Shown one piece after another: positions 44,968 to 54,332 of a DNA stretch of 64,000 nt. The stretch comes from Siminovitchia thermophila (GTDB lineage Bacteria > Bacillota > Bacilli > Bacillales > Bacillaceae_C): the NCBI RefSeq assembly GCF_016909185.1, contig NZ_JAFBFH010000003.1, positions 62,001-126,000 of the forward strand, written 5' to 3'. Position 1 is the first letter of the stretch, and each line of letters begins with the position of its first letter. The notes under the pieces were generated by a model that did no database searches, was not told the DNA's origin, and worked only from the letters and a program-made list of their open reading frames with translations. A program made the translations under genes and the position numbers.

Positions 44968-45006
44968 CAAAAAACGCCTTTTCCTCCTGTTCCGGAAAAA
45001 GGCGTT
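44968..45006 (-). terminator. Terminator after fur
   Basis: AACGCCTTTT/AAAAGGCGTT stem with six T residues on the minus strand, immediately beyond the fur stop. Confidence 0.85.
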
Positions 45007-45007
45007 A

Positions 45008-45487
45008 CTATTCTTTATCACGTTTATCATTGGCTTTTTTAGGATCTGGTTTTCCTTGACAGCGCCAGCAAATCCCGTGAAAAGTCAAGCGATGGTCTTT
45101 AATTTTAAAATTCCAGTCATGCTCGACGACTTTTTCCACATCTCCAAGCAAATCTTCCTGGATTTCGTCGACTGTCCCACACTCAATACAGATGAGGTGG
45201 TGGTGGAAGTGATCAGCTCCCTCTTGCCGTAAATCATAACGGGAAACCCCGTCTCCAAAATTAATTTTATCCACTACTTTTAATTCCGTAAGAAGCTCCA
45301 GCGTCCTATATACCGTAGCAAGGCCTATTTCCGGCGATTTTTCTTTGACCAGAAGATAAACATCTTCCGCGCTCAAGTGATCGTCTTCATGTTCAAGCAG
45401 CACCCTTACCGTGGCTTCACGCTGGGGAGTAAGCTTATAGCTTGCGGAATGTAGTTGTTTTTTTATTCTTTCGATCCGACTTTCCAT
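45008..45487 (-). CDS. fur: Ferric uptake regulator Fur
   Basis: 159-residue metal-dependent repressor with an N-terminal winged helix (SYKLTPQREATVRVLL; LATVYRTLELL recognition helix) and a C-terminal dimer domain. Metal ligands are visible in DHFHHHLICIECG and in a CWRC pair near the end, the structural zinc site. It controls iron uptake genes. Located between yqzK and spoIIM as in B. subtilis. Confidence 0.95.
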   Translation of the reverse strand: MESRIERIKKQLHSASYKLTPQREATVRVLLEHEDDHLSAEDVYLLVKEKSPEIGLATVYRTLELLTELKVVDKINFGDGVSRYDLRQEGADHFHHHLICIECGTVDEIQEDLLGDVEKVVEHDWNFKIKDHRLTFHGICWRCQGKPDPKKANDKRDKE

Positions 45488-45589
45488 CTTATGTATCCTC
45501 CCTCGCCACTGTCTTTTATATTATAGCAGACAAAGGCTAATAATCAAATTAAAATCATTATAAAATGGAGGCCGGATTCATTGAGAATG

Positions 45590-46237
45590 CTATCCTTGAA
45601 GCGAGGCTAAAATGGACTTCATCAACACCGGTGCAGCATAGGCTTCGATGCTCGCAGCCACTGTGATAACAGCAACCACAGCTATATACGACATAAAATA
45701 ACGGGCAAATTCAGGAACGATCCGATAGGAAAATCCCTGCCTGACAAATATTTTTCTGATTAACTTAATTGAAAATGCAATTGATATCGCCCCGATAAAA
45801 ATATAAACAGGGATGATAAGCAAGTTTTGCGGCAGCAGTGTTACAAAAGCCAACAATAGTCCATTCCAACCCATTTGATGGACAAGAAAACCTACTGAAA
45901 AACCGATAGTCACCCCTTTTAAAAAGAGCAATATTAATATTAAAGGGAATCCGATGATAGAAATGCCGAGCAACCACATTAGTCCGACAAATTTCACATT
46001 ATGAAAAAAACTGATTTTTAACAGCTCTTCTGACTTGCCGATCTTTCCATCGGCAACTTGTCCAAAAAACTGATTCAAGTAATAAAACAAATCTTCTTTT
46101 TGCGCGACGGACAAACTGTTGACGATGATGGCACCGAAAATGATGCCCATCACAAACAAAACCATAATAAAACAGTAAATAGAAAAGTAGAATTGTACAT
46201 GACGCGTGATAAAATTAGAAGAAAACCGTTTCCGCAT
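45590..46237 (-). CDS. spoIIM: Stage II sporulation protein M
   Basis: 215-residue membrane protein with about five helices, part of the SpoIIDMP complex that thins peptidoglycan during engulfment. The TLLPQNLLIIPVYIFIGAISI segment is typical. It lies between yqxK and fur, the standard order. No terminator is seen upstream towards yqxK. Confidence 0.94.
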   Translation of the reverse strand: MRKRFSSNFITRHVQFYFSIYCFIMVLFVMGIIFGAIIVNSLSVAQKEDLFYYLNQFFGQVADGKIGKSEELLKISFFHNVKFVGLMWLLGISIIGFPLILILLFLKGVTIGFSVGFLVHQMGWNGLLLAFVTLLPQNLLIIPVYIFIGAISIAFSIKLIRKIFVRQGFSYRIVPEFARYFMSYIAVVAVITVAASIEAYAAPVLMKSILASLQG

Positions 46238-46338
46238 TTGCTGCTTCCCTCCGTTCTACGATTGTTACATCTTATGAATGGGGACCACAGCATATGACTC
46301 AATGGCAACAGTTTTCTCTTTGTGAAAAGATTGGAAAA

Positions 46339-47502
46339 TCACCGCTTGGCAACTTTTCCGTACCGCCCTCCACCACCTGCTTCGAGCTCAAGCCCGCCCT
46401 TTCTTGCTTGTAGAATGAGATCTGAAAGTTGTGGCTTGATGACTGCCTGTAAATCTTCTCTTGTCACACGATGCAATATGTTCATTTCAGAGCCGAAGTG
46501 ATGATATAATGTTTCCTTTGTTTTTGGGCCAAGCCCCGGTAAAAAGTCAAGCGGCACTTGATGAATATAAGGGGGGCGTGTTGGAGGCGTACCGCCTTTC
46601 GCCAACTCAGCAATCCTTTCCGAAACACCTTTTGTAAACTTTTTCGACCCGCATTCGCTGCAAGTATCCCCTTCCTTTACTGTGAAGCATTTGGCACATG
46701 CCGTTCGATAATATTTGCCAAGAAAAGGATTTAGCCCGTAATTTTCAACAATATGATGCCCATCAAGTCGATGCATCATTTTTTGAATGGACCGGAACGT
46801 CGGTGATGCCAAACGCACTTTTTGATACTCTCTTGCCATTTTCGGGAGGGAATGGGCATCCGAATTGGAGAGGAAAACATAGTGATGCAGTTCGTTCATT
46901 TGATCAGCCATCGCGGTATCGGAACTTAGCCCGAGTTCCATTGCATCAATTTGATCCTGTGCAAATACTTCTGTTAAAGATTGTTTCACCCCTTTTCCAT
47001 ATAAGCTTTTGAATGGGGTGAACACATGGGCGGGAATAAACAGCCCGCCGAGGGAGCGCACAGTCTCTTGAACGGTCACAGCACTCTCATATACGCGTTG
47101 TGTGCTTAGTTGAATATTTGTTACCCGTTTGGAAAGCCAAGCAGAAAAGTCCGTCAACGACTGCAATGTGGGAAAATAGGCAAGAACATGAATCGGACCG
47201 CTGCATTTTTCATCCAACAGTTCCATTTCAGTACCAGGGATCAGGGTCACATCTTCTTGAAACCGAAAGCCGCCCTCTTTCAATTCTACCAGTTCACTGG
47301 CGTTCAAAAGCATGGTCATTTCTTCTATTACTTCGGGTGAGTGGCAATCTATGACTCCGACAATATCCAATCCTTTTGGAAAGCGGGCCGCCTTTAAAAT
47401 GTTGGTCAAAGTTAAGTTTTTGGCTGCCGTAATTTTCACCGGTTTGCCTGTATACGTTCTTCCGATATGTATATGCAGGTCGGCAAAATAATCCTTCATC
47501 AT
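46339..47502 (-). CDS. yqxK: Endonuclease Q-family protein YqxK
   Basis: 387-residue PHP-domain protein. The first PHP motif ADLHIHIGR is at residues 6-14, with further metal ligands in GTEMELL, PAHVFTP and SNSDAHSLP. A zinc ribbon (CAKC...CSEC) lies near 272-290 and a helix-hairpin-helix-like DFLPGLGPKTKE near 325-336. The EndoQ family cuts DNA at deaminated bases; in Bacillus this was shown for related proteins, so the role in DNA repair here is an inference from the family. Its start overlaps the end of nudF by four bases. Confidence 0.88.
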   Translation of the reverse strand: MMKDYFADLHIHIGRTYTGKPVKITAAKNLTLTNILKAARFPKGLDIVGVIDCHSPEVIEEMTMLLNASELVELKEGGFRFQEDVTLIPGTEMELLDEKCSGPIHVLAYFPTLQSLTDFSAWLSKRVTNIQLSTQRVYESAVTVQETVRSLGGLFIPAHVFTPFKSLYGKGVKQSLTEVFAQDQIDAMELGLSSDTAMADQMNELHHYVFLSNSDAHSLPKMAREYQKVRLASPTFRSIQKMMHRLDGHHIVENYGLNPFLGKYYRTACAKCFTVKEGDTCSECGSKKFTKGVSERIAELAKGGTPPTRPPYIHQVPLDFLPGLGPKTKETLYHHFGSEMNILHRVTREDLQAVIKPQLSDLILQARKGGLELEAGGGGRYGKVAKR

Positions 47503-48046
47503 TGTTTTTGTCCCAAAAGCTCCATGAATTGGACAGCAAAAACAGTTTTGGCATCGTAAATGCGCTTATCATGAATATACTGTAAAGCTTCATCCAAGGT
47601 TACTTCAAATAATTCTACAAATTCATCATCGTCCCCATTTAAAGGATTCTCCACTTTCTCCAAGTGCTCTGCATAATAAAGATGGATCACTTCATCGGCA
47701 AAACCAGGTGATGTATAAAATGAAGTAATATATTTCATTTGTCCTGCCCGGTATCCCGTTTCTTCTTCCAATTCCCTTTCAGCCGTTACAGCCGGATCTT
47801 CACCCGGCTCCAATTTTCCCGCCGGTATTTCTAGAAGAGATCTTTCGAGCGCCTTCCGATATTGTTCAACCATGACTATTTTTTATCTTCCGTCACCGCT
47901 ATAACGCCTACTGCACCTGGATGGCGCACTATTTCACGTGTTGATGTATTTCCATCAGGAAGCGCAACCTCGTCCACCTGAACACTTATGATGTTTCCTT
48001 GAAAAATTGGCTGTGAACGGATTGTTTTTTCTTCAAATTTTTTCAA
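47499..48046 (-). pseudogene. nudF: ADP-ribose pyrophosphatase NudF, split by a one-base frameshift
   Basis: Two frames together match the about 185-residue Nudix enzyme that hydrolyses ADP-ribose. The first runs from TTG 48046 (GGGAG ribosome site) through an N-terminal half ending VRHPGAVGVIAVTEDKK and stops at TAG 47876-47878. The second continues with VMVEQYRKALERSLLEIPAG and contains the Nudix box (GEDP...RELEEETG). The break is at a run of six A residues (minus strand, 47879-47884), and seven would restore one frame. Either the gene is inactivated, or the base was lost in sequencing, or slippage on the run yields some full product. An internal start at 47873 alone would lack the N-terminal domain. 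Confidence 0.88.
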
Positions 48047-48118
48047 CTTTCTCAGCTCCCTGTTCTATTTCTTTTCTGGATTCTCATATATTTTACCATA
48101 CACCAGGGAGGGATTGCC

Positions 48119-48253
48119 GTGAGAGTGATCATTGGAGAAAAACGGATCGTATTATCAGGAAAAGCTTGGGAAATTCAAGCTCTTTTGAAGAAATACGCTA
48201 GGAAGCATCAGTTTTTGAAGGATTGGCTGGACTCCTGCACATTGATTGAATAG
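48119..48253 (+). CDS. mciZ: MciZ-like FtsZ inhibitor peptide
   Basis: 44-residue peptide starting at GTG 48119 with AGGGAGG 7 bases upstream. Residues 11-18 (VLSGKAWE) and the later LLKKY...KDW pattern match B. subtilis MciZ, a 40-residue mother-cell peptide that caps FtsZ filaments and blocks late Z-rings during sporulation. The gene lies between nudF and yqkF, the same place as in B. subtilis. A CATACACC at 48098-48105 could be a sigma-E -10 box, but no clear -35 is seen. The C-terminus is four residues longer. Confidence 0.85.
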   Translation: MRVIIGEKRIVLSGKAWEIQALLKKYARKHQFLKDWLDSCTLIE

Positions 48254-48305
48254 GCATACCGCATTTCGTTACAATAGATGCTGAATAGTGAAAGGCGGGA
48301 TGTGT

Positions 48306-49232
48306 ATGGAGAAACGGAAACTTGGAAAATCCAATTTATGGGTGTCAAAAATGGGCCTCGGCTGCATGTCACTCGGGACAGACGAAGTGAAGGCAGCCGG
48401 GATCATTGAGGCCGCCATTGAGGAAGGTGTAAATTATTTCGATACAGCCGATTTATACGATTATGGCGTCAATGAGGAAATGGTCGGAAAAATACTTGCT
48501 CCCTTCCGCGACGAAGTCATCATCGCCACGAAAGTCGGTAATCGATGGAACGAGCAAAAAGACGGCTGGCGCTGGGATCCATCTAAAAAGTATATAAAAG
48601 AGGCTGTCAAAAACAGCCTGCGGCGTCTGAAAACCGATTATATCGACCTGTACCAATTGCATGGCGGAACAATAGAAGACCCCATTGATGAAACAATCGA
48701 AGCTTTTGAGGAATTAAAAGCCGAAGGACTCATCCGATTTTACGGCATTTCCTCCATTCGGCCAAATGTCATTCGGGAGTACGTAAATCGTTCCGCCATC
48801 GACAGCATCATGATGCAATACAATCTCTTAGACCGGCGTCCGGAAGAATTGATGCCGTTTCTGACAGAAAATGATGTCAGTGTTGTCACACGAGGATCTG
48901 TCGCAAAAGGCATGTTGAGTGATAAAATGCTCGAATTAAGAGAAGAGCAATTCGAAGAACTGGAATACCTCAACTATTCTGCGCAGGAGCTGTATGAATT
49001 CTATGAAAGTGTAAAAGCGAAGCTGTTAAGTCGTTCCGACAGGACGCTCAATGAATTGGCTCTTCAATTTAACTTATCCAATTCATCAGTAGCCGCTGTT
49101 GTAGTCGGCGCCAGCAGCATTGAACAAGTACGGGATAATGCCCGGGCTGTAAACGCACGTCCCTTATCAAATGAAGAAATGGGCATCCTCTCCATATTAA
49201 CGAAAAAGAATCGGTATTCCAGCCACCGTTAA
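48306..49232 (+). CDS. yqkF: Aldo/keto reductase YqkF
   Basis: 308-residue NADPH-dependent TIM-barrel reductase. The catalytic tetrad Asp/Tyr/Lys/His is seen in FDTADLYDYG, IATKVG and YQLHGG segments. An NADP-binding VVVGASSIEQ motif lies near the end. Substrate unknown. ATG 48306 has GGCGGG 6 bases upstream; earlier ATGs overlap that site. It follows mciZ as in B. subtilis. Confidence 0.92.
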   Translation: MEKRKLGKSNLWVSKMGLGCMSLGTDEVKAAGIIEAAIEEGVNYFDTADLYDYGVNEEMVGKILAPFRDEVIIATKVGNRWNEQKDGWRWDPSKKYIKEAVKNSLRRLKTDYIDLYQLHGGTIEDPIDETIEAFEELKAEGLIRFYGISSIRPNVIREYVNRSAIDSIMMQYNLLDRRPEELMPFLTENDVSVVTRGSVAKGMLSDKMLELREEQFEELEYLNYSAQELYEFYESVKAKLLSRSDRTLNELALQFNLSNSSVAAVVVGASSIEQVRDNARAVNARPLSNEEMGILSILTKKNRYSSHR

Positions 49233-49240
49233 TATCTAAG

Positions 49241-49693
49241 GTGTTCATTAGAAAAGCAAAATGCCAAGATAGTAATTTATTAAGTCATTTATCATTTAGC
49301 TTATAGATCAAAAGCTTACTGGGGATATTCTGAAGAATTCTACAAAAATGTAAAGATGATTTGACTATTACGAAAGAGTATATAGAAAAAAATCCTGTTT
49401 ATTTACTGGAAAACGATAACAATTTAGTAGCATTTTATAGCTTCTCTATACATGACCGGAAATTAGAAGCGTTATTCATTGATCCCGCTTATATAGGTAA
49501 GGGATTGGGAAGGTTTATGTGGGAAGATTTATTAAACAAAGCGAAAGCATTAGGGATAAGCGAATTTACTCTTCATAGTGAACCTAAAGCAGAAGGCTTT
49601 TATTTAAAAATGGGAGCGAAAAAGATCGGGATAACTACATCTACTGTTTTTCCTGACCGTAAGCTCCCACTTATGAAGGTTCATGTAATATAA
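49241..49693 (+). pseudogene. GNAT acetyltransferase gene with two frameshifts
   Basis: The piece from 49361 encodes the C-terminal acetyl-CoA fold (ALFIDPAYIGKGLGRFMW). Upstream, two further pieces of the same protein are in other frames. A GTG at 49241 starts a frame that breaks at a 7-bp tandem duplication (TCATTTA twice, 49285-49298). The next piece (AYRSKAYWGYSEEFYKNVK) ends at an apparent missing A in the run at 49352-49354. Removing one TCATTTA copy and adding one A restores a typical full-length GNAT start. The gene is probably inactive. Confidence 0.75.
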
Positions 49694-49814
49694 GGATATA
49701 AATCTCAAAAATCCGGATCCAAAAGTAATCATTTTTAATATATATTGATATTGTTTTATCAATTTTTTTATTCCTTATTATTGGCAAGACCCGATAAGAA
49801 TGGTGGAACTTTAA

Positions 49815-49901
49815 CTGCTTCTATTGAATGCCGGAATTGACCTGAAAGCAATACAAAAGTTTTACGGAAGAAGGCGACACCTATATAAAATGATTCGTTG
49901 A
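49815..49901 (+). pseudogene. Possible C-terminal relic of a tyrosine recombinase/integrase
   Basis: A 28-codon stretch reads LLLLNAGIDLKAIQKFYGRR, like the region just before the catalytic GH motif of phage and Tn916-type integrases (pattern SLLL-AG-D-K-VQ--LGH). The frame is closed immediately upstream and the catalytic His/Tyr end is missing. It suggests a past mobile element between yqkF and sinR. Confidence 0.35.
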
Positions 49902-49936
49902 AAGATTGGCTCTATTCATCGACATTACATATATGG

Positions 49937-49942
49937 TATAAT
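49937..49942 (+). promoter_or_regulatory. -10 box of sinR
   Basis: A perfect TATAAT 24 bases before the sinR ATG. No equally good -35 box is visible upstream (TTCATC or TCGACA are candidates). Confidence 0.45.
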
Positions 49943-49965
49943 GGCCTTTGAGTAGGTGACCGCAT

Positions 49966-50292
49966 ATGATTGGCCAAAGAATCAAACAATATCGCACACA
50001 AAAGAAAATGTCATTATCTGAAATGGCAGAAAGAGCTGGTATTGCCAAATCTTACTTAAGCTCCATTGAACGGAGTATCCAATCCAATCCATCTATTCAG
50101 ATATTGGAAAAAATTTCATCAGTTCTTGATATCCCAGTTCATTTTTTGCTCCACGGAGAAGCAAAAAATGGTCACTGTGCACTCGACCCAGATTGGGAAG
50201 AACTTGTCCGTGAAGCAATGGCCTCCGGAGTTTCTAAAGAAGAGTTCCGCGAGTTTTTGGAATTTAATAAATGGAAAATGAGAAATAAATAA
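49966..50292 (+). CDS. sinR: Master regulator of biofilm formation SinR
   Basis: 108-residue repressor with an N-terminal Cro/CI helix-turn-helix (about 6-61, recognition region AERAGIAKSYLSSIERSIQS) and a C-terminal SinI-type oligomerisation domain (about 74-104, DPDWEELVREAMASGVSKEE). It matches B. subtilis SinR (111 residues) over its length. It would repress matrix genes and be titrated by SinI. Own promoter and terminator frame it; sinI lies downstream rather than upstream. Confidence 0.94.
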   Translation: MIGQRIKQYRTQKKMSLSEMAERAGIAKSYLSSIERSIQSNPSIQILEKISSVLDIPVHFLLHGEAKNGHCALDPDWEELVREAMASGVSKEEFREFLEFNKWKMRNK

Positions 50293-50321
50293 CGCCCGGC
50301 CGTGAGTGCTGGGTGTTTTTG
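50292..50321 (+). terminator. Terminator after sinR
   Basis: ACGCCCGGC/GCTGGGTGT stem (with G-T pairs) followed by five T residues. Confidence 0.75.
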
Positions 50322-50504
50322 TCTCGATGACGTGCCAATAGTTCCGCTTCATCGTGAAAAATAGCGCTCATGCATGGTCGATGACCAAAACCTTCCTCTC
50401 TGCCGGATTTCCTGCTTTCCCCTCCAAGTATCCTTTTTTCCCGAAGGCTTTTCATACTAAAAACATGGAGAAATGCTAAATATGACGTGTTTTGTCTAAT
50501 TTTC

Positions 50505-50573
50505 GTTCTCTATTAAGCAATTACTCCCTTTTCCTCTCCATTCCGTTACTTTATAAAGAACGTATCGTTCCCT
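50505..50573. promoter_or_regulatory. Candidate SinR operator cluster upstream of sinI
   Basis: Three sites resemble the SinR consensus GTTCTYT: GTTCTCT at 50505-50511, its reverse complement form AAAGAAC at 50555-50561, and GTTCCCT at 50567-50573. They lie 45-113 bases before the sinI ATG, where a promoter is expected. This would give SinR feedback control over its own antagonist. Confidence 0.5.
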
Positions 50574-50617
50574 ATAATGAACGTTATGGGGAAATAGAGC
50601 TGTATGGGGGGTCTTTC

Positions 50618-50785
50618 ATGAGAGAAGCAGAAAACAGGCAGAAAAATAGCCAAAAGCTCGATAGCGAATGGGTAACGCTTCTGATGGAAGCAAAGCGACT
50701 AAATATAACCCCGGATGAAATTCGCCGCTTCCTTAATAAAAAATCCAAAACCTTTCAGCAAGATGACTTCGACAAAAAATCATAG
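50618..50785 (+). CDS. sinI: Anti-repressor SinI
   Basis: 55-residue peptide with the SinI dimerisation helices: LDSEWVTLLMEAKRLNITPD (about 14-33) and EIRRFLNKK. It is homologous to the SinR C-terminal domain and should form the SinR-SinI heterodimer. ATG 50618 has GGGGGG 6 bases upstream; the longer open frame upstream is noncoding. The gene has its own leader region with SinR-like boxes and a terminator after it. Confidence 0.88.
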   Translation: MREAENRQKNSQKLDSEWVTLLMEAKRLNITPDEIRRFLNKKSKTFQQDDFDKKS

Positions 50786-50820
50786 TTTCGCTGAGAGAAA
50801 GATCCATAGACCTAAACATG

Positions 50821-50864
50821 AGACGGCTTGATTCCCGCGAGAGGAACAAGCCGTCTTTATTTTG
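50821..50864 (+). terminator. Terminator after sinI
   Basis: AGACGGCTTG/CAAGCCGTCT stem followed by TTATTTT. The convergent scoB ends five bases later, so it may serve both strands. Confidence 0.8.
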
Positions 50865-50868
50865 ATCT

Positions 50869-51531
50869 TTAATATGCATTCATCGTAACATCCGGATCTA
50901 CTTGCAATTCCGGCTCCGTTGATGCTTTTACATCCTCTATTGAATATCCCTTGGCCACTTCTTTAAGTACTAATCCGGATTTCGTCACATCCATCACCGC
51001 CCGGTCGGTAATGATCCGGTCGACGACCTGCTTGCCTGTTAAAGGCAGGGAACATTCATTTAAAATTTTCGGTTCGCCGTTTCTATTGACATGCTCCATG
51101 ATAACAATCGTTTTTCCGGCCCCATGAACCAAGTCCATGGCTCCGCCCATGCCTTTGATCATTTTTCCAGGGATCATCCAGTTGGCCAAATCGCCATTTT
51201 TTGAAACTTCCATTCCACCCAAAATAGCAATATCCACATGCCCGCCCCGAATCATCGCAAATGATTCGGCACTGTCAAAATAAGCTGCACCTGGAATGGC
51301 TGTCACTGTTTCTTTCCCGGCATTGATTAAGTCAGCATCCACCTCGTCCTCCGTCGGATAAGGGCCAATTCCGAGCAAACCATTTTCCGACTGCAACACG
51401 ACTTGTTTATCTTCAGATATATAATTGGCAACCAACGTAGGCATACCGATGCCGAGATTCACGTAAAAACCGTTTTGAATTTCTTTTTCTGCCCTTTTGG
51501 CAATCTGCTCCCGAATGGCAGCTTTGCTCAT
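50869..51531 (-). CDS. scoB: Succinyl-CoA:3-ketoacid CoA transferase subunit B
   Basis: 220-residue beta subunit of the 3-oxoacid CoA transferase that moves CoA from succinyl-CoA to acetoacetate. The catalytic Glu lies in the SENGLLGIG motif near residue 46. ATG 51531 follows GGAGG at 8 bases. It is the last gene of a thiolase-scoA-scoB operon for use or formation of acetoacetate. Confidence 0.94.
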   Translation of the reverse strand: MSKAAIREQIAKRAEKEIQNGFYVNLGIGMPTLVANYISEDKQVVLQSENGLLGIGPYPTEDEVDADLINAGKETVTAIPGAAYFDSAESFAMIRGGHVDIAILGGMEVSKNGDLANWMIPGKMIKGMGGAMDLVHGAGKTIVIMEHVNRNGEPKILNECSLPLTGKQVVDRIITDRAVMDVTKSGLVLKEVAKGYSIEDVKASTEPELQVDPDVTMNAY

Positions 51532-51550
51532 CTCGTATTCCTCCTTCTCC

Positions 51551-52240
51551 TTATGCTCTGATCGTTCTTCTTTCAATCCGCTTTTCAAGGCTTCCTTGGA
51601 TAATGCCTTGTACGTAAATGCCAGGTGTATGAATACAATCGGGATCGAGATCGCCTATTTCAACGAGCGTTTCGACTTCAGCAATCGTTACTTTGCCCGC
51701 AGCGGCAATCATTGGATTGAAATTGCGTGCTGTTTTTCGGTAAACAAGATTTCCCATCTTGTCTCCTTTCCAAGCACTGACGAGACTGAAGTCTGCCGTT
51801 AACGCTTCTTCCAATACATACTCCTTTCCATTAAATATCCTGACTTCTTTTCCTTCCGCTATCGGAGTGCCGACACCTGCAGGTGTATAAAAAGCCGGGA
51901 TACCCGCACCACCCGCGCGAATTTTTTCTGCAAGCGTTCCCTGCGGTGTCAATTCCACCTCAATTTCACCAGCCAACACCTGGCGTTCAAATTCTTTGTT
52001 CTCTCCCACATAAGAGCCGAAAATTTTTTTTATTTGTTTATTTTGCAAGAGAAGTCCAAGCCCCCAGTCATCGACTCCGCAGTTATTGGAGATAACCGTT
52101 AAATCTTTCGCTCCTTTTTCCACAAGAGCCAAAATGAGATTTTCGGGGATTCCGCACAGGCCAAACCCTCCAACCATCAATGTTGAACCATCCGTAATTT
52201 CGTCCACAGTGTCCCGAAATGATGTAAAAATCTTTTTCAT
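51551..52240 (-). CDS. scoA: Succinyl-CoA:3-ketoacid CoA transferase subunit A
   Basis: 229-residue alpha subunit. The [13 protein letters not shown] glycine-rich loop and the [16 protein letters not shown] segment are characteristic of the CoA-transferase family. ATG 52240 has GGAGGAC upstream. It lies between the thiolase and scoB genes with short gaps and works as a heteromer with ScoB. Confidence 0.95.
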   Translation of the reverse strand: MKKIFTSFRDTVDEITDGSTLMVGGFGLCGIPENLILALVEKGAKDLTVISNNCGVDDWGLGLLLQNKQIKKIFGSYVGENKEFERQVLAGEIEVELTPQGTLAEKIRAGGAGIPAFYTPAGVGTPIAEGKEVRIFNGKEYVLEEALTADFSLVSAWKGDKMGNLVYRKTARNFNPMIAAAGKVTIAEVETLVEIGDLDPDCIHTPGIYVQGIIQGSLEKRIERRTIRA

Positions 52241-52262
52241 GTCATTCTGTCCTCCTTTGTTG

Positions 52263-53459
52263 TTATTTTTGTGCTTCCAACTCAACAACAGTGGCTACCC
52301 CTTGACCGCCGCCAATGCAAAGTGTGGCCAGCCCTCTTTCGGCTCCCCTTCTTTTCATTTCATGGATCAACGTTACAAGAATTCTTGCCCCGCTCGCTCC
52401 GATTGGGTGGCCAAGGGCGATGGCTCCCCCGTTAACATTCAATATAGAGCGGTCAAACCGCAGCTCCCTGTCGACAGCCAGCGACTGGGCGGCAAATGCC
52501 TCATTCGCCTCGATCAAATGAATATCTTCCATGGCTAACCCCGCTTTTTGCAAAGCTTTTTTCACAGCCGATACAGGTCCAATCCCCATGATGCTCGGAT
52601 CAACGGCCGCATTGGCGTTTGCCTTGATCGTTACTAGCGGCTCAATCCCAAGCTGCTCGGCTTTTTCCCTAGACATGACAACAACGGAAGCTGCTCCGTC
52701 ATTAATTCCGGAAGAATTCCCGGCGGTAACGCTTCCATCCTTCTTAAAAGCAGGCCTTAATTTGCCAAGCGTTTCAACGGTTGTTCCTTTTCGCGGATAT
52801 TCGTCCGTATCAAAAGCGACCGGCTCTCCTCTTCGTTGCGGAACCATAACGGGTACAATTTCTTCTTTGAACTTCCCTTCCTCAATGGCTCTTGAAGCTT
52901 TCTCCTGGCTTAATGCTGCAAACTCATCTTGTTCCTCACGTGTAATGTCATATTTGTCGCATAAGTTTTCGGCTGTAACCCCCATATGATAATTGTTGAA
53001 CACGCAGGTCAAACCATCGCTCGTCAGGCTGTCGATCAGCTTTTGATCCCCCATTTTGAATCCATCTCTTGCGTTTTTTAGTAAATAAGGAGCTTGTGAC
53101 ATGTTCTCCATGCCGCCAGCCACAACAATATCCGCTTCACCAGATATGATCGCTTGGGCAGCCAAATGAATCGCTTTCAATCCTGAGCCGCATACTTTAT
53201 TAATCGTCATGGAAGAAACACTTTCAGGAATGCCCGCCTTCATCGCAGCTTGGCGTGCCGGATTTTGCCCCAATCCCGCTTGCAGTACATTCCCCATAAT
53301 GACTTCATCAACATCTTCTGGTTTTACTCCGGCTCTGTTTATTGCATCTTTAATTGTTGCCGCCCCCAATTCAGGCGCCGAAACGTTTTTCAACACTCCG
53401 TTAAAACTTCCAATTGCCGTGCGGACGGCACTAACAATCACGACATCTCTGTTGTTCAT
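52263..53459 (-). CDS. Acetyl-CoA C-acetyltransferase (thiolase)
   Basis: 398-residue thiolase of the biosynthetic/degradative acetoacetyl-CoA type. The acyl-enzyme Cys is in [10 protein letters not shown] near residue 89; the catalytic [27 protein letters not shown] (His) and CIGGGQG (second Cys) motifs are intact. With ScoAB it would convert acetoacetate to two acetyl-CoA. mmgA and yhfS of B. subtilis are both similar, so no symbol is given. Confidence 0.94.
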   Translation of the reverse strand: MNNRDVVIVSAVRTAIGSFNGVLKNVSAPELGAATIKDAINRAGVKPEDVDEVIMGNVLQAGLGQNPARQAAMKAGIPESVSSMTINKVCGSGLKAIHLAAQAIISGEADIVVAGGMENMSQAPYLLKNARDGFKMGDQKLIDSLTSDGLTCVFNNYHMGVTAENLCDKYDITREEQDEFAALSQEKASRAIEEGKFKEEIVPVMVPQRRGEPVAFDTDEYPRKGTTVETLGKLRPAFKKDGSVTAGNSSGINDGAASVVVMSREKAEQLGIEPLVTIKANANAAVDPSIMGIGPVSAVKKALQKAGLAMEDIHLIEANEAFAAQSLAVDRELRFDRSILNVNGGAIALGHPIGASGARILVTLIHEMKRRGAERGLATLCIGGGQGVATVVELEAQK

Positions 53460-53675
53460 GCTTAAAGCCTCCTTTTTAAGCGATCTATCATGTTACCTTT
53501 TCGTGAAAGGTTGAAAAAATCCTCTTTTTATTTGGAAGGCCATCTAAAAATCTACATGTTTCCCGCTTTCAATGCTGCACGTTATTCCTTATAATAGAAG
53601 GAAATGAAACTTTTATCGCAAATATACGTATAACATGACAGATATTAAGCAAGTAATGGACAGGAGTCGATAAAA

Positions 53676-54332
53676 TTGAGAGCTTTTTATTCTTTTCTCC
53701 TAGGAATGTTATCAGCCGGAGAAGCTTTTCTCATCTGGCTTATTTTATTTCTTGGCTTTGATTTTGCCTTTCTTCCGTCCGCCGGCATTTCTCTCTTGGC
53801 TGGCGCCTTGACATTTTTCAGTATAAAATGGATTTCCGACTATCGCTTTTTAAAGAAAAACCGATTAACGAGAAAAGAATACGCGTATATACAGAAAAAT
53901 CTGCATGAGGCGAAAAAGAAGGTTGGCCGTTTGCAAAAAGCGTTTTTCAGTGTCAGAACTTTGGGCGCCTTTAAACAACTGTATGAATTGAGCAAGCTTG
54001 TAAAACGGATGTATACGATTGTCCATAAAGATCCTCGCAGATTTTATCAATCGGAAAGATTCTTTTTTTACCATCTTGACTCTGTTGTGGAACTATCTGA
54101 GCGTTACGCCCAGCTTGCTGCACAGCCTGTAAAAAACGAACAAATATATCTTTCTTTAAAAGAAACACAAAGCACCCTCGAAGATTTAAGCGAATCAATC
54201 AAAAAGGATATTTACCAAGTTCTTTCTTCGGATGTGGACGATCTGCAGTTTGAACTGGATGTAGCACGCCATTCGTTAAAAAAACTCGAATACCACCCTC
54301 TCGATGATGAAAGGAGCACTAGGAATGACTGA
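53676..54332 (+). CDS. xpaC: XpaC-family protein
   Basis: 218-residue protein with two N-terminal membrane helices (about 3-25 and 30-52), then a long helical cytoplasmic region. It matches the 5-bromo-4-chloroindolyl phosphate hydrolysis protein family (XpaC), named from a B. subtilis phenotype; a biochemical role is not established. Start is TTG with AGGAG 9 bases upstream. It overlaps telA by 8 bases, the usual pairing in Bacillus (yceG/yceH-like or xpaC-yaaN). Confidence 0.88.
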   Translation: MRAFYSFLLGMLSAGEAFLIWLILFLGFDFAFLPSAGISLLAGALTFFSIKWISDYRFLKKNRLTRKEYAYIQKNLHEAKKKVGRLQKAFFSVRTLGAFKQLYELSKLVKRMYTIVHKDPRRFYQSERFFFYHLDSVVELSERYAQLAAQPVKNEQIYLSLKETQSTLEDLSESIKKDIYQVLSSDVDDLQFELDVARHSLKKLEYHPLDDERSTRND

